Of a stretch of 64,000 nt of DNA, positions 17,064 to 29,945 are shown one piece after another (position 1 is the first letter of the stretch; every line of letters starts with the position of its first letter). The notes under the pieces were generated by a model. That model saw nothing but the letters and a program-made list of their open reading frames with translations. It did not search any database and was not told the DNA's origin. The stretch is from Collinsella intestinalis DSM 13280 (GTDB taxonomy: Bacteria > Actinomycetota > Coriobacteriia > Coriobacteriales > Coriobacteriaceae), in NCBI RefSeq assembly GCF_000156175.1, contig NZ_GG692710.1, forward strand, positions 1,301,256-1,365,255, in the 5' to 3' direction. A program made the translations under genes and the position numbers.

Positions 17064-20000
17064 GTGAGCGAAGATTCGATTTTCAAGCGCAATTGGGTGA
17101 AGGGCTCCGCAGTTTTGGCCACAGCGGCGCTTTCGCTGGTGCTTGCCACGCCTGCTCAGGCCGCGCCGCTGGCTAAGGTCAAGAGCGCAACCCAGGGCGC
17201 GACAGAGAATGTGGTGGAGGTGACGTTCCAGGGCGGTGACGGTGCCGACGTCAAGGGCCGCATCACGTTCCTCGAGGAGGGCGTTTTCCGTTATAACGTC
17301 GACCCGTCGGGAACCTTTGACGAGTACGCAGTGCCGACCAATTCGAGCCACACCGCTCATATCCAGGCGCAGCCGGATTCGGACAAGGATGCTTACAGCC
17401 ATCCAAAGGCGACGGTCGAGACAAGCGGCGGTAGCATTCTCATCAAGTCCGGAAAGACCACCATCACCCTCGATAAGGAAACCGCCAAGATGAAGGTTTC
17501 CGTGGGTGATAGGGAGGTGCTTTCCGAGGCGTCGCCGATTGACCTGTCGAGCTCGTCAACCGTTCAGACTCTCGACACCGATGCTAAGGAGTTCTTCTTC
17601 GGCGGTGGTACCCAGAACGGTCGTTTTACCCATAAGGGCAAGACCATCAAGATTGCCAATACCAACAATTGGGTCGATGGCGGTGTTGCCTCGCCGAACC
17701 CGTTCTATTGGTCCAGCGACGGCTATGGCGTGCTTCGCAACACCTTCAAGCCAGGCGCCTATGACTTTGGCGAGGCTGATGCCTCTCAGGTAAAGCTCTC
17801 CCACGAGGAAAATGAGTTTGACGCCTACTATTTCCTTTCGGACGGTGCTTCGCGCGCAGCGGTTGCTCAGGATGTTCTCGACGGCTATTTTGACGTAACC
17901 GGCGACCCGGTGCTTCTGCCGGAGTATGCCTTCTACCTGGGACATCTGAATGCATACAACCGTGACGGCTGGAGCAAGACCGGCGGCGGCGCAAAGTGGG
18001 AGACGAAGTACGGCAAACCAGCGGGCGAGGCCGGAGAGGTCAAATACGAGAAGGGCTATAACGCCAATGACAACCGCCCCGACGGCAGCATGGCGAGCGA
18101 GTCCCTGAACGGCCACGGCCCTTCCTTTGAGGCTGACGGTTTCAAGCCCAAGGAGTTCTCTGACGAATTCTCCGCGCAGCAGGTCATTAGAGATTACGAG
18201 AAGGCCGACATGCCGCTCGGTTGGTTCCTGCCCAATGATGGTTATGGTGCGGGATACGGACAAAACGGTTATGGCAAGACGGAGAACAACGAGGCGGAGC
18301 GCAACAAGGCGATCGACGCGAATGTCCAGAACCTGCGGGAGTTCACCGACTACGCCAATGCGCGCGGTGTTGAGACCGGACTGTGGACGCAGTCAAACCT
18401 CGAGCCGGTGGATAACGAGCAATGGCATCTACAGCGCGATTTCAAGAAAGAGGTCGAGCAGGGCGGCATTTCGGCACTCAAGACCGACGTCGCTTGGGTT
18501 GGCTCTGGTTATTCGTTCGGCCTGAACGGCATCAAGAAGGCATATGACGTTGCGACGAATGACAAGTTCGCCGACCGTATGCGTCCCAATATCGTCACGC
18601 TCGACGGCTGGGCGGGAACGCAGCGTTATGGTGGCATCTGGACCGGCGACCAAACGGGTGGCAACTGGGAGTACATTCGCTTCCATCTCCCCACGTACAT
18701 CGGTCAGGGTCTTTCGGGTAATCCCAACGTCGGCTCCGATATGGACGGCATCTTTGGTGGCGCGCCCATCATTGCGACCCGCGATTACCAGTGGAAGACC
18801 TTTACCCCCACCATGCTCGACATGGACGGCTGGGGCGCTCATCGCAAGAGCCCGATGACTCACGGCGATCCGTACACGGGCATTTCGCGCATGTATCTGA
18901 AGCTCAAGGCTCAGCTCATGCCTTATATCTACACGAGTGCGGCGTCGGCGGCGAACATCGATACGAAGAATGGCGATACCGGCCTGCCCATGGTCCGCGC
19001 GATGATGCTCACGGACGATTCTGAGTTCGCGAGCGGTACGGACACGCAGTATCAGTACACCTTCGGTAAATACTTCCTGGTCGCGCCGGTGTATCAGAAT
19101 ACGGGCGATGCGGGTAACACGGGTAATGACGTTCGCAATGGCATCTACCTGCCCAATTACAACAAGACCAAAGACGGCGCGGTGGATGAGCAGAACCCGA
19201 CCATCTGGATCGATTACTTCACCGGCAAGCAGTATCGCGGCGGACAGGTTCTCAACAACTTTGACGCGCCGCTGTGGAAGCTGCCCCTGTTCGTTCAGGC
19301 GGGCGCCATCGTTCCCATGTATGAGGAGAACAACAACCCCCAGGCAATCAGCGAGACCAACAAGAAGGGCCTCGACAAGACTCGTCGCATTGTCGAGTTC
19401 TGGCCTGCCGGCGACTCTGAGTACACGCTGTTCGAGGACGACGGCAAGACCATCAATTCCAACCAGAAGAACGTCGAAGGCTATGGCGTGGTTGAGAATG
19501 TCAACTACGGCGACCATGTTTCTACCAAGATCACCTCGAAGGTCGAGGGGGATACCGCAACGTTGACCATCGGCAAGTCTGAGGGCGGATACACCGGGTA
19601 CAACTCCAAGCGTTCCACCACCGCCGTGGTGAACGTGACCGCCGCGCCGACCTCGATTACCTATGGTGGCCAGCAGGTTGAGAAGGTCAATGACAAGGCC
19701 GCCTTTGACAAGGCCAAGAATGCGGGCAAGGGCACGAAGGCCGTGTGGTACTACGAGCAGGCGCCCGACCTGAATACCACTCCGGAGAGCGAGAAGTTCG
19801 GCGAGCAGAAAATCACCACCACCCCGAAGGTCTACGTGTTCCTGCCTGAAACCGACGTGAAGCAGCATGAGCAGGTGCTTGTGGTCAAGGGTTTCGCGAA
19901 CGATCCCAAGCTCGGCGGCAACACGCTGCAGCAGGATCTCAAGGCTCCTGCCAAGTTGGAGTCCGCCGAGGAGAACAAGACCCCCACGAGCATCAAGCTC

Positions 20001-23000
20001 ACCTGGGACAAGGTTGATGGTGCAACGGGCTACGAGCTTCTTATCGATGGATCGCTGAACGCTGTTGGCGACGTGGCCGAATTCAACCATACTGGCCTGC
20101 CGTATCACTCGACGCACACGTATCAGATTCGCTCGCGCAACGAGAAGGGCTTCTCTGCGTGGAGCGAGAAAATCACGTCGACGTCTCTCGAGGACCCGTG
20201 GCGCAACACGCTGGCGCCGGCCAAGAGCGGCAACAAGCTCGCTGTCGACTGGAGCGGTGGAGACAACTGGGGCGCGCTCAGCTTCGCCTTCGACCACGAC
20301 AAGAAGACCATGTTCCATTCCGGAGACATCCCAGGCCTGAACGTCCCCATGACGATCGATTACGGCATGGTGTACGAGCTCGAAGACTTTGTGTATGTTC
20401 CGCGCGAGAACGCCGGCAATGGCAACATCTCCAAGATGAAGATCGAGACGAGTGTCGACGGTCAGCATTGGACCGAGCCGATTGAGACGAATTGGACGAC
20501 GGACAATTCGGAGAAGACCGTCGAGCTCAAGGGCCGTTCCGCTCGGTATCTGCGCCTTACGCCGCTCGCGGGCAAGTCGGATCACTTCTCCGCCAACGAG
20601 CTGATGTTGAACAAGAAGGACAACTCCGCCGGTAAGCCGCTCGGTTCTCTGGTCGGCAAGGAGACGGTGTGCGATGAGGACTATGTCCACCTGAAGGGCA
20701 ATGCCTTGGGCATCGAGCAGGGCGACGCATCGTGGGACAGCCATGTCGCCGGCCGCGGTGCTGACTTCAACATGAACGGCGCATACGATGCGTACGACAT
20801 CTCGATTACTATGTCCAAGCTCAACGGCGGTACCAAGAAGACCGACAAGGTGTCCGGTGGCATCGCGTTGATCCCGAATAAATCCGAGGCCAAGCGCGGC
20901 GAGGTCATCACGTTTGACGTGTACGCCGGCGATGCCCGCGCGGTGAACGCCCTCGGTGCGCTCGTCCACTACGATACCGCGAAGTTCAAGGTGGTAGATG
21001 GCAGCGTTGCCCAGGGTGCCGGCACTTTTGGCATGGAGAACTTGAATACGGTGAAGCGTCCCGGCTCGGTGAATCTTACGCTTGCCAATAAGGGCGATCA
21101 GGATCTGTACAGCGGGTCTGGCTCGGTTCTGACGTTCCAGCTCGAGGCGCTGCAGGACGGTCCGGTCGAGTTGAAGGACGCGACTGGTTGGCTCGTCGGC
21201 CCGCAGGGCGACTTTGTCGAGTCCGATTTGCTCGCCAAGGGCGAGCTGCCCGAGGCCCCGCAGACCAGCGTTCATGAGCTCGGGCAGCAGGACTTCGATA
21301 TCTCCATCACCAACAAGGCGCTGGCCGAGGACGACGGTTCGAATGTCTCGCAGATGATTCAGGGCGGTAAGTTCGACCCGCTGTTCGATGGCGTCGAGAA
21401 TCACGACGGCGGTTCGGGTGCCGGCTGCTTCGAGCTCAAGTGGTCCACGACGACCGATGTGGTGTCCATCGATGGCATGAAGATCTCCTTCAAGCTCAAG
21501 GAGCCTCGCGCGCTCAAGGATGTGGAGCTTGTCAACCGTCGCGATGCCAAGGGCGAGGTGAATGGCAACGGCTTCGTGAAGAAGGTCGCGGCGACCATCA
21601 CATTCGAGGACGGCACGCAGGAGTTCGGCGGCGGCGAATATGACACCGTGCGGGCAAAGTACATGTTCGCGCCGTCGGCGGAGAACGCGAACAAGAAGGT
21701 CAAGCAGGTCGACATCAAGCCGCTCGAGGCCAATAACGGTCCTCATATGCTGACGATCTCCGAGGTCAATTTCCACTACGAGAAGGCGGGTGTGACCGCC
21801 GACGCCATCGAGCTCGGCGAGAACCAGACGTCGCTGCACGTTGGCGACCTTGCTCCGGTGAGGGCGAAGGTCTTGCCGCAGGACGACCGTTACCCGTATT
21901 TCACGGTTGAGTCCGGCAACCCTGCCGTCGCTTCGGTTGTTTCCCGTACGGACGCCGCTGGTAAGCAGACGTGGTACGTTCGTGGTGAGTCTGAGGGCAC
22001 TGCCAAGATCACGGTGAAGGCCGCGGTTGATCCTTCGAAGACGGCCGAGTACGAGGTGACGGTGAAGGCCGGCGCGGACACCAAGCCCCTGGAGGACGCT
22101 ATCGCCGAGGCCATGATGTTTAGCGCGGATGCCTATACGCCCGAGAGCTACGCCCAGCTGGATCAGGCTGTGAAGGAGGCTCGCGCTCTCTTGAACGGCA
22201 ACCCGTCCAAGAGTCAGATTCTTGCTGCCGCGAATAAGGTTGAGAAGGCGATTTCCGCTCTGAAGATGCGTCCGGTTGATGAGAAGGCCCTCATCAACAC
22301 CGAGAAGAACAAGGATGCAGTGAAGGTTGCGTTTGCAACGAGTGCGGCTGTCGAGCATCCGGTTGAGTACGCGCTCGACTACGATGACGCGACCACCTGG
22401 CATTCGAACTACAGTGGAGCGTACAAGCTGCCCCAGGGATTGATTTTCGATCTCGGCGCTGAGTATGACCTGACCGACGTAACGTTCCTCGCGCGTCACG
22501 ACGGCGGCACCAACGGAGACGTCTTCGAGGCTCAGGTGTATGTCGGTTCGAGCGTTGACGAGCTCAAGGACGGCGGCACGCTGGTCGGCACGTTCAAGTT
22601 TGACAACAACGGCAAGGTGCTCAATAACCGCGATGAGTTCAAGCAGATGGCGTTTGGCGCCCGTCGTACGCAGTTCGTGAAGGTCCTCGCCACCCACGCT
22701 GGCGGTGAGAAGGCCGACGCGTATGCTTCCATGGCGGAGGTCCGTTTCTATGGGGCTAAGCCTACGGTGCCTGGCAAGGTCGATGTGTCCAAGCTTGAGA
22801 AGCTCGTTGCCGATATCGACGCCGAGAAACTCGTTGCCGAGGATTATACGCAGACGACCTGGGAGCCCTTTGCCAACGCGCTTCACGATGCCAAGGAGCT
22901 GCTCAAGAACCCCGGCGACGACCAGAAGGTGGTCGATGAGCTGACGGAGCGACTGGGCAATGCCCGCAAGGCTCTGGTGAAGAGCGACGTCGCCCCGCAG

Positions 23001-23465
23001 GAGAAGCCGGACAAGTCCGCGCTCGAGGCGCTGGTCGCCGAGGCGCGCATGCTCGACACCGAGGGCAAGACCCCCGCTCTGGTCGAGCGCCTGAACGCGG
23101 CCATCGCCGGTGCGAACGCCGTGCTTGGGGATGACGCCGCGACTGATGAGCAGGTCAAGGCCGCCTTCGACGAGCTGAAGGCCGCCATCGATGCGCTCAA
23201 GGGCGACGCTGGGTCCGAGGGCAACAACGGTTCCGACAACAACGGTGGCAGCGACAACAACGGTGGCGGCAACAACGGCACCACGGGCAACGGTTCCACC
23301 GGCGGCCAGGGGTCTGGTAACGGTACCGCAGGTGGCCAGGGTGGTTCGAACGCCTCCGGTCTGCCCCAGACGGGCGATCCCGCGACGGTCGCTGTTGCAG
23401 CGACCGGAATCTCCGGAGCAATCGCCGCCTTCTTCGGCGCTTTCCGCCGCCGCAAGGACAAATAA
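17064..23465 (+). CDS. Giant cell-wall-anchored GH31 glycosidase with cohesin/dockerin-like and CBM modules
   Basis: A 2133-residue surface enzyme. Order: signal peptide 1-34; GH31 N-domain, barrel and C-domain about 50-870; FnIII-like 960-1040; F5/8-type (CBM32) about 1045-1185; dockerin-like segment about 1200-1255 (ADFNMNGAYDAYD); cohesin-like domain about 1265-1395; another beta-sandwich 1405-1575; Big2-like 1580-1660; FIVAR about 1663-1730; CBM32-like 1740-1885; two FIVAR to about 2035; Gly/Asn linker; LPQTG at 2100, membrane helix, RRRKDK tail. Likely nucleophile Asp475 (LKTDVAWVG) and acid/base Asp529 (WTGDQTGG). The nucleophile context lacks the alpha-glucosidase DMNE motif and resembles GH31 alpha-N-acetylgalactosaminidases of mucin-foraging gut bacteria; the specificity is inference. 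GTG start with AAGGAGA. Antisense and other-frame reading through this gene is an artefact of codon bias. Confidence 0.92.
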   Translation: MSEDSIFKRNWVKGSAVLATAALSLVLATPAQAAPLAKVKSATQGATENVVEVTFQGGDGADVKGRITFLEEGVFRYNVDPSGTFDEYAVPTNSSHTAHIQAQPDSDKDAYSHPKATVETSGGSILIKSGKTTITLDKETAKMKVSVGDREVLSEASPIDLSSSSTVQTLDTDAKEFFFGGGTQNGRFTHKGKTIKIANTNNWVDGGVASPNPFYWSSDGYGVLRNTFKPGAYDFGEADASQVKLSHEENEFDAYYFLSDGASRAAVAQDVLDGYFDVTGDPVLLPEYAFYLGHLNAYNRDGWSKTGGGAKWETKYGKPAGEAGEVKYEKGYNANDNRPDGSMASESLNGHGPSFEADGFKPKEFSDEFSAQQVIRDYEKADMPLGWFLPNDGYGAGYGQNGYGKTENNEAERNKAIDANVQNLREFTDYANARGVETGLWTQSNLEPVDNEQWHLQRDFKKEVEQGGISALKTDVAWVGSGYSFGLNGIKKAYDVATNDKFADRMRPNIVTLDGWAGTQRYGGIWTGDQTGGNWEYIRFHLPTYIGQGLSGNPNVGSDMDGIFGGAPIIATRDYQWKTFTPTMLDMDGWGAHRKSPMTHGDPYTGISRMYLKLKAQLMPYIYTSAASAANIDTKNGDTGLPMVRAMMLTDDSEFASGTDTQYQYTFGKYFLVAPVYQNTGDAGNTGNDVRNGIYLPNYNKTKDGAVDEQNPTIWIDYFTGKQYRGGQVLNNFDAPLWKLPLFVQAGAIVPMYEENNNPQAISETNKKGLDKTRRIVEFWPAGDSEYTLFEDDGKTINSNQKNVEGYGVVENVNYGDHVSTKITSKVEGDTATLTIGKSEGGYTGYNSKRSTTAVVNVTAAPTSITYGGQQVEKVNDKAAFDKAKNAGKGTKAVWYYEQAPDLNTTPESEKFGEQKITTTPKVYVFLPETDVKQHEQVLVVKGFANDPKLGGNTLQQDLKAPAKLESAEENKTPTSIKLTWDKVDGATGYELLIDGSLNAVGDVAEFNHTGLPYHSTHTYQIRSRNEKGFSAWSEKITSTSLEDPWRNTLAPAKSGNKLAVDWSGGDNWGALSFAFDHDKKTMFHSGDIPGLNVPMTIDYGMVYELEDFVYVPRENAGNGNISKMKIETSVDGQHWTEPIETNWTTDNSEKTVELKGRSARYLRLTPLAGKSDHFSANELMLNKKDNSAGKPLGSLVGKETVCDEDYVHLKGNALGIEQGDASWDSHVAGRGADFNMNGAYDAYDISITMSKLNGGTKKTDKVSGGIALIPNKSEAKRGEVITFDVYAGDARAVNALGALVHYDTAKFKVVDGSVAQGAGTFGMENLNTVKRPGSVNLTLANKGDQDLYSGSGSVLTFQLEALQDGPVELKDATGWLVGPQGDFVESDLLAKGELPEAPQTSVHELGQQDFDISITNKALAEDDGSNVSQMIQGGKFDPLFDGVENHDGGSGAGCFELKWSTTTDVVSIDGMKISFKLKEPRALKDVELVNRRDAKGEVNGNGFVKKVAATITFEDGTQEFGGGEYDTVRAKYMFAPSAENANKKVKQVDIKPLEANNGPHMLTISEVNFHYEKAGVTADAIELGENQTSLHVGDLAPVRAKVLPQDDRYPYFTVESGNPAVASVVSRTDAAGKQTWYVRGESEGTAKITVKAAVDPSKTAEYEVTVKAGADTKPLEDAIAEAMMFSADAYTPESYAQLDQAVKEARALLNGNPSKSQILAAANKVEKAISALKMRPVDEKALINTEKNKDAVKVAFATSAAVEHPVEYALDYDDATTWHSNYSGAYKLPQGLIFDLGAEYDLTDVTFLARHDGGTNGDVFEAQVYVGSSVDELKDGGTLVGTFKFDNNGKVLNNRDEFKQMAFGARRTQFVKVLATHAGGEKADAYASMAEVRFYGAKPTVPGKVDVSKLEKLVADIDAEKLVAEDYTQTTWEPFANALHDAKELLKNPGDDQKVVDELTERLGNARKALVKSDVAPQEKPDKSALEALVAEARMLDTEGKTPALVERLNAAIAGANAVLGDDAATDEQVKAAFDELKAAIDALKGDAGSEGNNGSDNNGGSDNNGGGNNGTTGNGSTGGQGSGNGTAGGQGGSNASGLPQTGDPATVAVAATGISGAIAAFFGAFRRRKDK

Positions 23466-23504
23466 CGCGAACGTGCGCTGAGTTGCATGTGATGATCGCG
23501 CATG

Positions 23505-23535
23505 AGCCGGGTGCCTCGTGGCACCCGGCTTTTTT
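23505..23535 (+). terminator. Terminator of the GH31 gene
   Basis: AGCCGGGTGCC / GGCACCCGGCT around a short TCGT loop, then TTTTTTG: a strong intrinsic terminator. Confidence 0.93.
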
Positions 23536-23690
23536 GTTGCGGTTCAGGTTTCATAATGTATAAAAAACCCACTCAGCAACCAAAACACGAATATAAATTA
23601 TTACCTACGCGAAACTCTGCAAAGTCGCGTACAATACCCCGAGACCATACGGCCTTTAAGCCGGTACCGAGAGACCGAAAAGGAGACGAG

Positions 23691-25139
23691 ATGGGTTTGA
23701 ATCGCCCTGCGGACGTGTGTGCGCCCGCGCCTTCGCGCGCTGATGCGAGCCCCCTGGCCCAGCGCATCATGGCATCCACTTCAAAAGGAAATACCAGCCC
23801 GGCAGTGCTGCTGCTTGCCGACGGCACCGTGTTCTACGGCCGCTCTTGCGGCGCTGCGGGCACGGCGACCGGCGAGGTTTGCTTCAACACCTCGCTCGAG
23901 GGCTACTTCGAGGTAATGACCGACCCGAGCTACGCCGGCCAGATCGTGACCATGACCTATCCGCAGATCGGCAACTACGGCATCGACCTCGCCGATGTGC
24001 AGAGCGCCTTCCCCGGCGACGGCTCGCGTCCCGCGAACGCCCCGGCGATGCGCGCCATGGTCGCGCGCGACATGTGCCCCACGCCTTCCAACTGGCGTAG
24101 CGCAACGAGTGTTCCTGCATATCTGCAGAAGCTCGGCATCGTTGCCATCGAGGGTGTCGATACGCGCGCCCTCGTTCAGCACCTGCGCGACAACGGTGCC
24201 CAGATGGGCATCGTCTCGACCGAGGAATTCGATCTGGACGAGCTCGCCTCCCGCCTGGCCGCCGCGCCCCAGCTGGTGGGGGAGAACCTCGTGAAGACCG
24301 TGAGCTGCCCCGAGCCTCACCCCTTTACCACGGCAGACTTGCCTGCTGCCCATGATTTCGCCCTGACCTCCCCGGCGGGTGAGGACGCCGCGAATCCGGC
24401 TGCGCATCGCGTGGTCGCCTACGACTGCGGCGTGAAGCGCGGCATTCTTGAGGGCCTTGTCCGCGCCGGGTGCGAGCTCACCGTCGTGCCGTGGGACACC
24501 CCCGCCTCCGAGGTGCTTGCGATGAACCCCGATGGCGTCTTCCTCTCCAACGGCCCCGGCGACCCGGACGCCGTCCCCGAGACGTACACACAGGTGCAGC
24601 AGCTCATCGGCCGTGTGCCCGTATTCGGCATCTGCCTGGGCCACCAGATGATCAGCCTGGCCGCCGGCGCGCAGATCGAAAAGCTCAAGTTCGGTCATCG
24701 TGGCGGCAATCAGCCGGTCATGAACCTCCTCACGCGTCGCGTGGAGATCACCGCGCAAAACCACGGCTTCGGCCTGGTGTTCCCCAGCCTGGGCGCGCTC
24801 GTGCCCGAGCTGTCCGGCGGCGTTGCCGAGCATCCGGCCGATGGCGACCTGCGTTTCTGGGTCGAGCGCGGCATCGCACCGGTGGTGGAGAACGAGCGCT
24901 TCGGCCGTATCCGCCTCACGCATGTGAACCTCAACGACGGCACCGCCGAGGGCATCCAGCTCCTCGACGCCCCGTGTTTCAGCGTGCAGTATCACCCGGA
25001 GGCCTCGCCCGGCCCCACCGACGCGCACTACCTGTTCACCGCGTTCGCGCGCCTCATGGCGGGTGAGCCGGATTATCTGAGCATCGACATCGCCGCCGAC
25101 CGCCTCGCCGGCTGGAATTTTGCAACGGAGGAGAACTAG
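23691..25139 (+). CDS. carA: Carbamoyl-phosphate synthase small subunit (glutamine amidotransferase)
   Basis: The 482-residue product supplies ammonia from glutamine to CarB for carbamoyl phosphate, the precursor of pyrimidines and arginine. The N-terminal CarA domain begins at about 37 ([16 protein letters not shown], later [20 protein letters not shown]) and the class I amidotransferase domain has nucleophile Cys315 in GICLGHQM and the His/Glu pair in [10 protein letters not shown]. It is about 100 residues longer than E. coli CarA, partly from an extra N-terminal stretch of about 26-36 residues. ATG 23691 is supported by AAAAGGAGA; the internal ATG at 23769 has no site. The AT-rich 110 bases upstream, with TACAAT at 23630, probably hold the promoter. 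Confidence 0.95.
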   Translation: MGLNRPADVCAPAPSRADASPLAQRIMASTSKGNTSPAVLLLADGTVFYGRSCGAAGTATGEVCFNTSLEGYFEVMTDPSYAGQIVTMTYPQIGNYGIDLADVQSAFPGDGSRPANAPAMRAMVARDMCPTPSNWRSATSVPAYLQKLGIVAIEGVDTRALVQHLRDNGAQMGIVSTEEFDLDELASRLAAAPQLVGENLVKTVSCPEPHPFTTADLPAAHDFALTSPAGEDAANPAAHRVVAYDCGVKRGILEGLVRAGCELTVVPWDTPASEVLAMNPDGVFLSNGPGDPDAVPETYTQVQQLIGRVPVFGICLGHQMISLAAGAQIEKLKFGHRGGNQPVMNLLTRRVEITAQNHGFGLVFPSLGALVPELSGGVAEHPADGDLRFWVERGIAPVVENERFGRIRLTHVNLNDGTAEGIQLLDAPCFSVQYHPEASPGPTDAHYLFTAFARLMAGEPDYLSIDIAADRLAGWNFATEEN

Positions 25140-25140
25140 C

Positions 25141-28425
<3,285 letters not shown>

Positions 28426-28502
28426 GCCGCGGCGGCAAAGTCGCCGGTGCGGTAAGCGTTGCGGGCCGGTTTCATAGTGCGGGGGAGGGGTCTTCCTCGA
28501 GG

Positions 28503-28538
28503 AGGGGTGCTTCGGGCTCAGGGCCGGGCACCCCTTTT
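28503..28538 (+). terminator. Terminator of carAB
   Basis: AGGGGTGC / GCACCCCT arms with a GC-rich loop and following TTTT. Confidence 0.8.
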
Positions 28539-28630
28539 GCATGGCGAGGTCGCGTTTGCCCTAAATGTGAAGATGTGGGTTAAAACCGGTCATATCGAGT
28601 CACTTTACAAACCGCTGACAGAAAAAAATT

Positions 28631-28640
28631 GGGGGGGGGG
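28631..28640. repeat. Ten-base poly-G tract after a poly-A run
   Basis: GAAAAAAATT is followed by ten consecutive G, within the 500-base gene-poor, AT-richer stretch between carAB and the winged-helix gene. Homopolymers of this length are prone to slippage; the tract lies about 400 bases before the next start, outside any gene I accept. Confidence 0.8.
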
Positions 28641-28728
28641 TTGCTTAGGCTCTTTGGGAGCGATTCGAAGGAACGGTGCGAAAAGGGGAACGTCTCTTCA
28701 TCAATAAAGTAACGACATGATAGCTCTG

Positions 28729-28778
28729 GCAGCTCAACGAACCTCTTGAGTTGAGCGTGTTAAAGCCGCTTGAGCTGC
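28729..28778 (+). promoter_or_regulatory. Leader with two mutually exclusive hairpins
   Basis: GCAGCTCAA (28729-28737) pairs with TTGAGCTGC (28770-28778), but GCTCAAC (28732-28738) also pairs perfectly with GTTGAGC (28750-28756). Only one can form. The remaining stretch to 29036 shows no gene I would accept; a CTGACA/TTGATA-type -35 near 28844-28859 is possible. Confidence 0.45.
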
Positions 28779-29036
28779 GCCCGCTCGCAAGCTCCTCATC
28801 TGCGACGATAAAAACCCAGGCACAGGCTCTAAAAGTGACACCCCTGACACAAATTGATAGCTGCCAGGTAGAGATAAGGTGTTATGGTTCTCGGGTGCAA
28901 GTCAGGCTGGATGACGTATGTAGATGCGAATCTGGCCTCCCCATGCGGGCGCGCGCTGAGCGTCCGCCGCAGTGCGGAGGCCGCGGCGCAGGCGTCCATC
29001 CTGGGGCAGATGCGTATTTCGGGGAGGTGCGCCAAC

Positions 29037-29366
29037 ATGAGCAAACGAGTCCGGGTCAATATTCCGGGTGTCCGGGTCAACGAGACCGGTTGCCGTGTGC
29101 TGCGCATCATTGCCGAGCGCTCCGGCTGTGAGCACGGCCGCCGCTGCGCCGAGGTTCAGCTCGCCCATCGCGATATCGCCCAGGCCGCCGCGGTCAGCGT
29201 TCCGACGGTGATTCGAACCCTCGCCGCGCTGCGCGATTGCGAGCTCGTCATCGTTCGCGACAACGTTCAGCCCAACGGTGCCCGCCTGCCGAACGGCTAT
29301 GAATTGACCGCATTGGGCCTGGAGGTCATCCGCATGGCCGAGGAACTCGGGACCTTCGCGGAATAG
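29037..29366 (+). CDS. Small winged-helix DNA-binding regulator
   Basis: A 109-residue protein consisting essentially of one winged-helix domain: helix-turn-helix LAHRDIAQAAAVSVPTVIR followed by TLAALRDCELVIVRDNV and a wing GARLPNGYELTALG. A Cys pair (SGCEHGRRC) lies before the HTH. The start at 29037 was chosen for GGGGAGGTG at 29021; longer in-frame versions have a Cys/Arg-rich, unconvincing N terminus. No effector domain is present. It lies 96 bases before purE; regulated genes are unknown. Confidence 0.8.
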   Translation: MSKRVRVNIPGVRVNETGCRVLRIIAERSGCEHGRRCAEVQLAHRDIAQAAAVSVPTVIRTLAALRDCELVIVRDNVQPNGARLPNGYELTALGLEVIRMAEELGTFAE

Positions 29367-29462
29367 CGCCTCCAATCGCGTGTGAAATGGGCTGAGAGCG
29401 GTCTCCCCCTCGTGCCAGTAGGTATACTAAAGCCACTACCACCGCGACTCCCTGGAGGCACC

Positions 29463-29939
29463 ATGGAAACCACTGCAACTGAAAAGGCCCCGCTCGTCGG
29501 TATCATCATGGGCTCTAAGTCCGACCTCCCCGTCATGGAGGGCTGCACCGCCGAACTTGAGCGCCTGGGCGTTCCCTACGAGCTGGTTATCGCCAGCGCA
29601 CACCGCAATCCCGCGCAGGTGCACGAGTGGGCCGAGACCGCTGCCGACCGCGGTATTAAGGTGATCGTGGCGGCCGCCGGTAAGGCCGCGCATCTCGGTG
29701 GCGTCGTTGCCGCCTTCACCCCGCTGCCGGTCATCGGCGTGCCCATGAAGACGAGCGACCTGGGTGGCCTGGACTCCCTGCTCTCCATGGTGCAGATGCC
29801 CTCCGGCGTGCCCGTGGCCTGCGTTGCCATCAATGGCGCCAAGAACGCGGCCATTTACGCCGCGCAGATCCTCGGCGCCACCATGCCCGAGTATCGCGAG
29901 GCCATCGCTCAGCTCAAGCGTGAGATGGCGGAGGCGTAG
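29463..29939 (+). CDS. purE: N5-carboxyaminoimidazole ribonucleotide mutase
   Basis: A 158-residue class I PurE, which converts N5-CAIR to CAIR in purine synthesis. It shows the family's [13 protein letters not shown] at the N terminus, [10 protein letters not shown] with the catalytic His, [14 protein letters not shown] and [21 protein letters not shown] 29463 follows TGGAGGCACC. TATACT at 29423 is a candidate -10. PurK is not in the window; purC is at 13332. The sortase gene starts 6 bases after its stop, so they share a transcript though functionally unrelated. Confidence 0.97.
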   Translation: METTATEKAPLVGIIMGSKSDLPVMEGCTAELERLGVPYELVIASAHRNPAQVHEWAETAADRGIKVIVAAAGKAAHLGGVVAAFTPLPVIGVPMKTSDLGGLDSLLSMVQMPSGVPVACVAINGAKNAAIYAAQILGATMPEYREAIAQLKREMAEA

Positions 29940-29945
29940 AGGCGT

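Noticed and set aside
18429-22886. A 1485-codon open frame on the minus strand inside the GH31 gene
   Set aside because: It is antisense to a well-supported protein and results from GC-rich codon bias; its translation has no recognisable domain and no RBS.
23502-23690. Earlier start for carA overlapping the GH31 terminator
   Set aside because: No RBS, and the frame would run through a strong terminator; the start at 23691 has a good RBS.
28751-29131. Possible protein upstream of the winged-helix gene
   Set aside because: Low-complexity translation that overlaps the better-supported regulator in another frame; no RBS.
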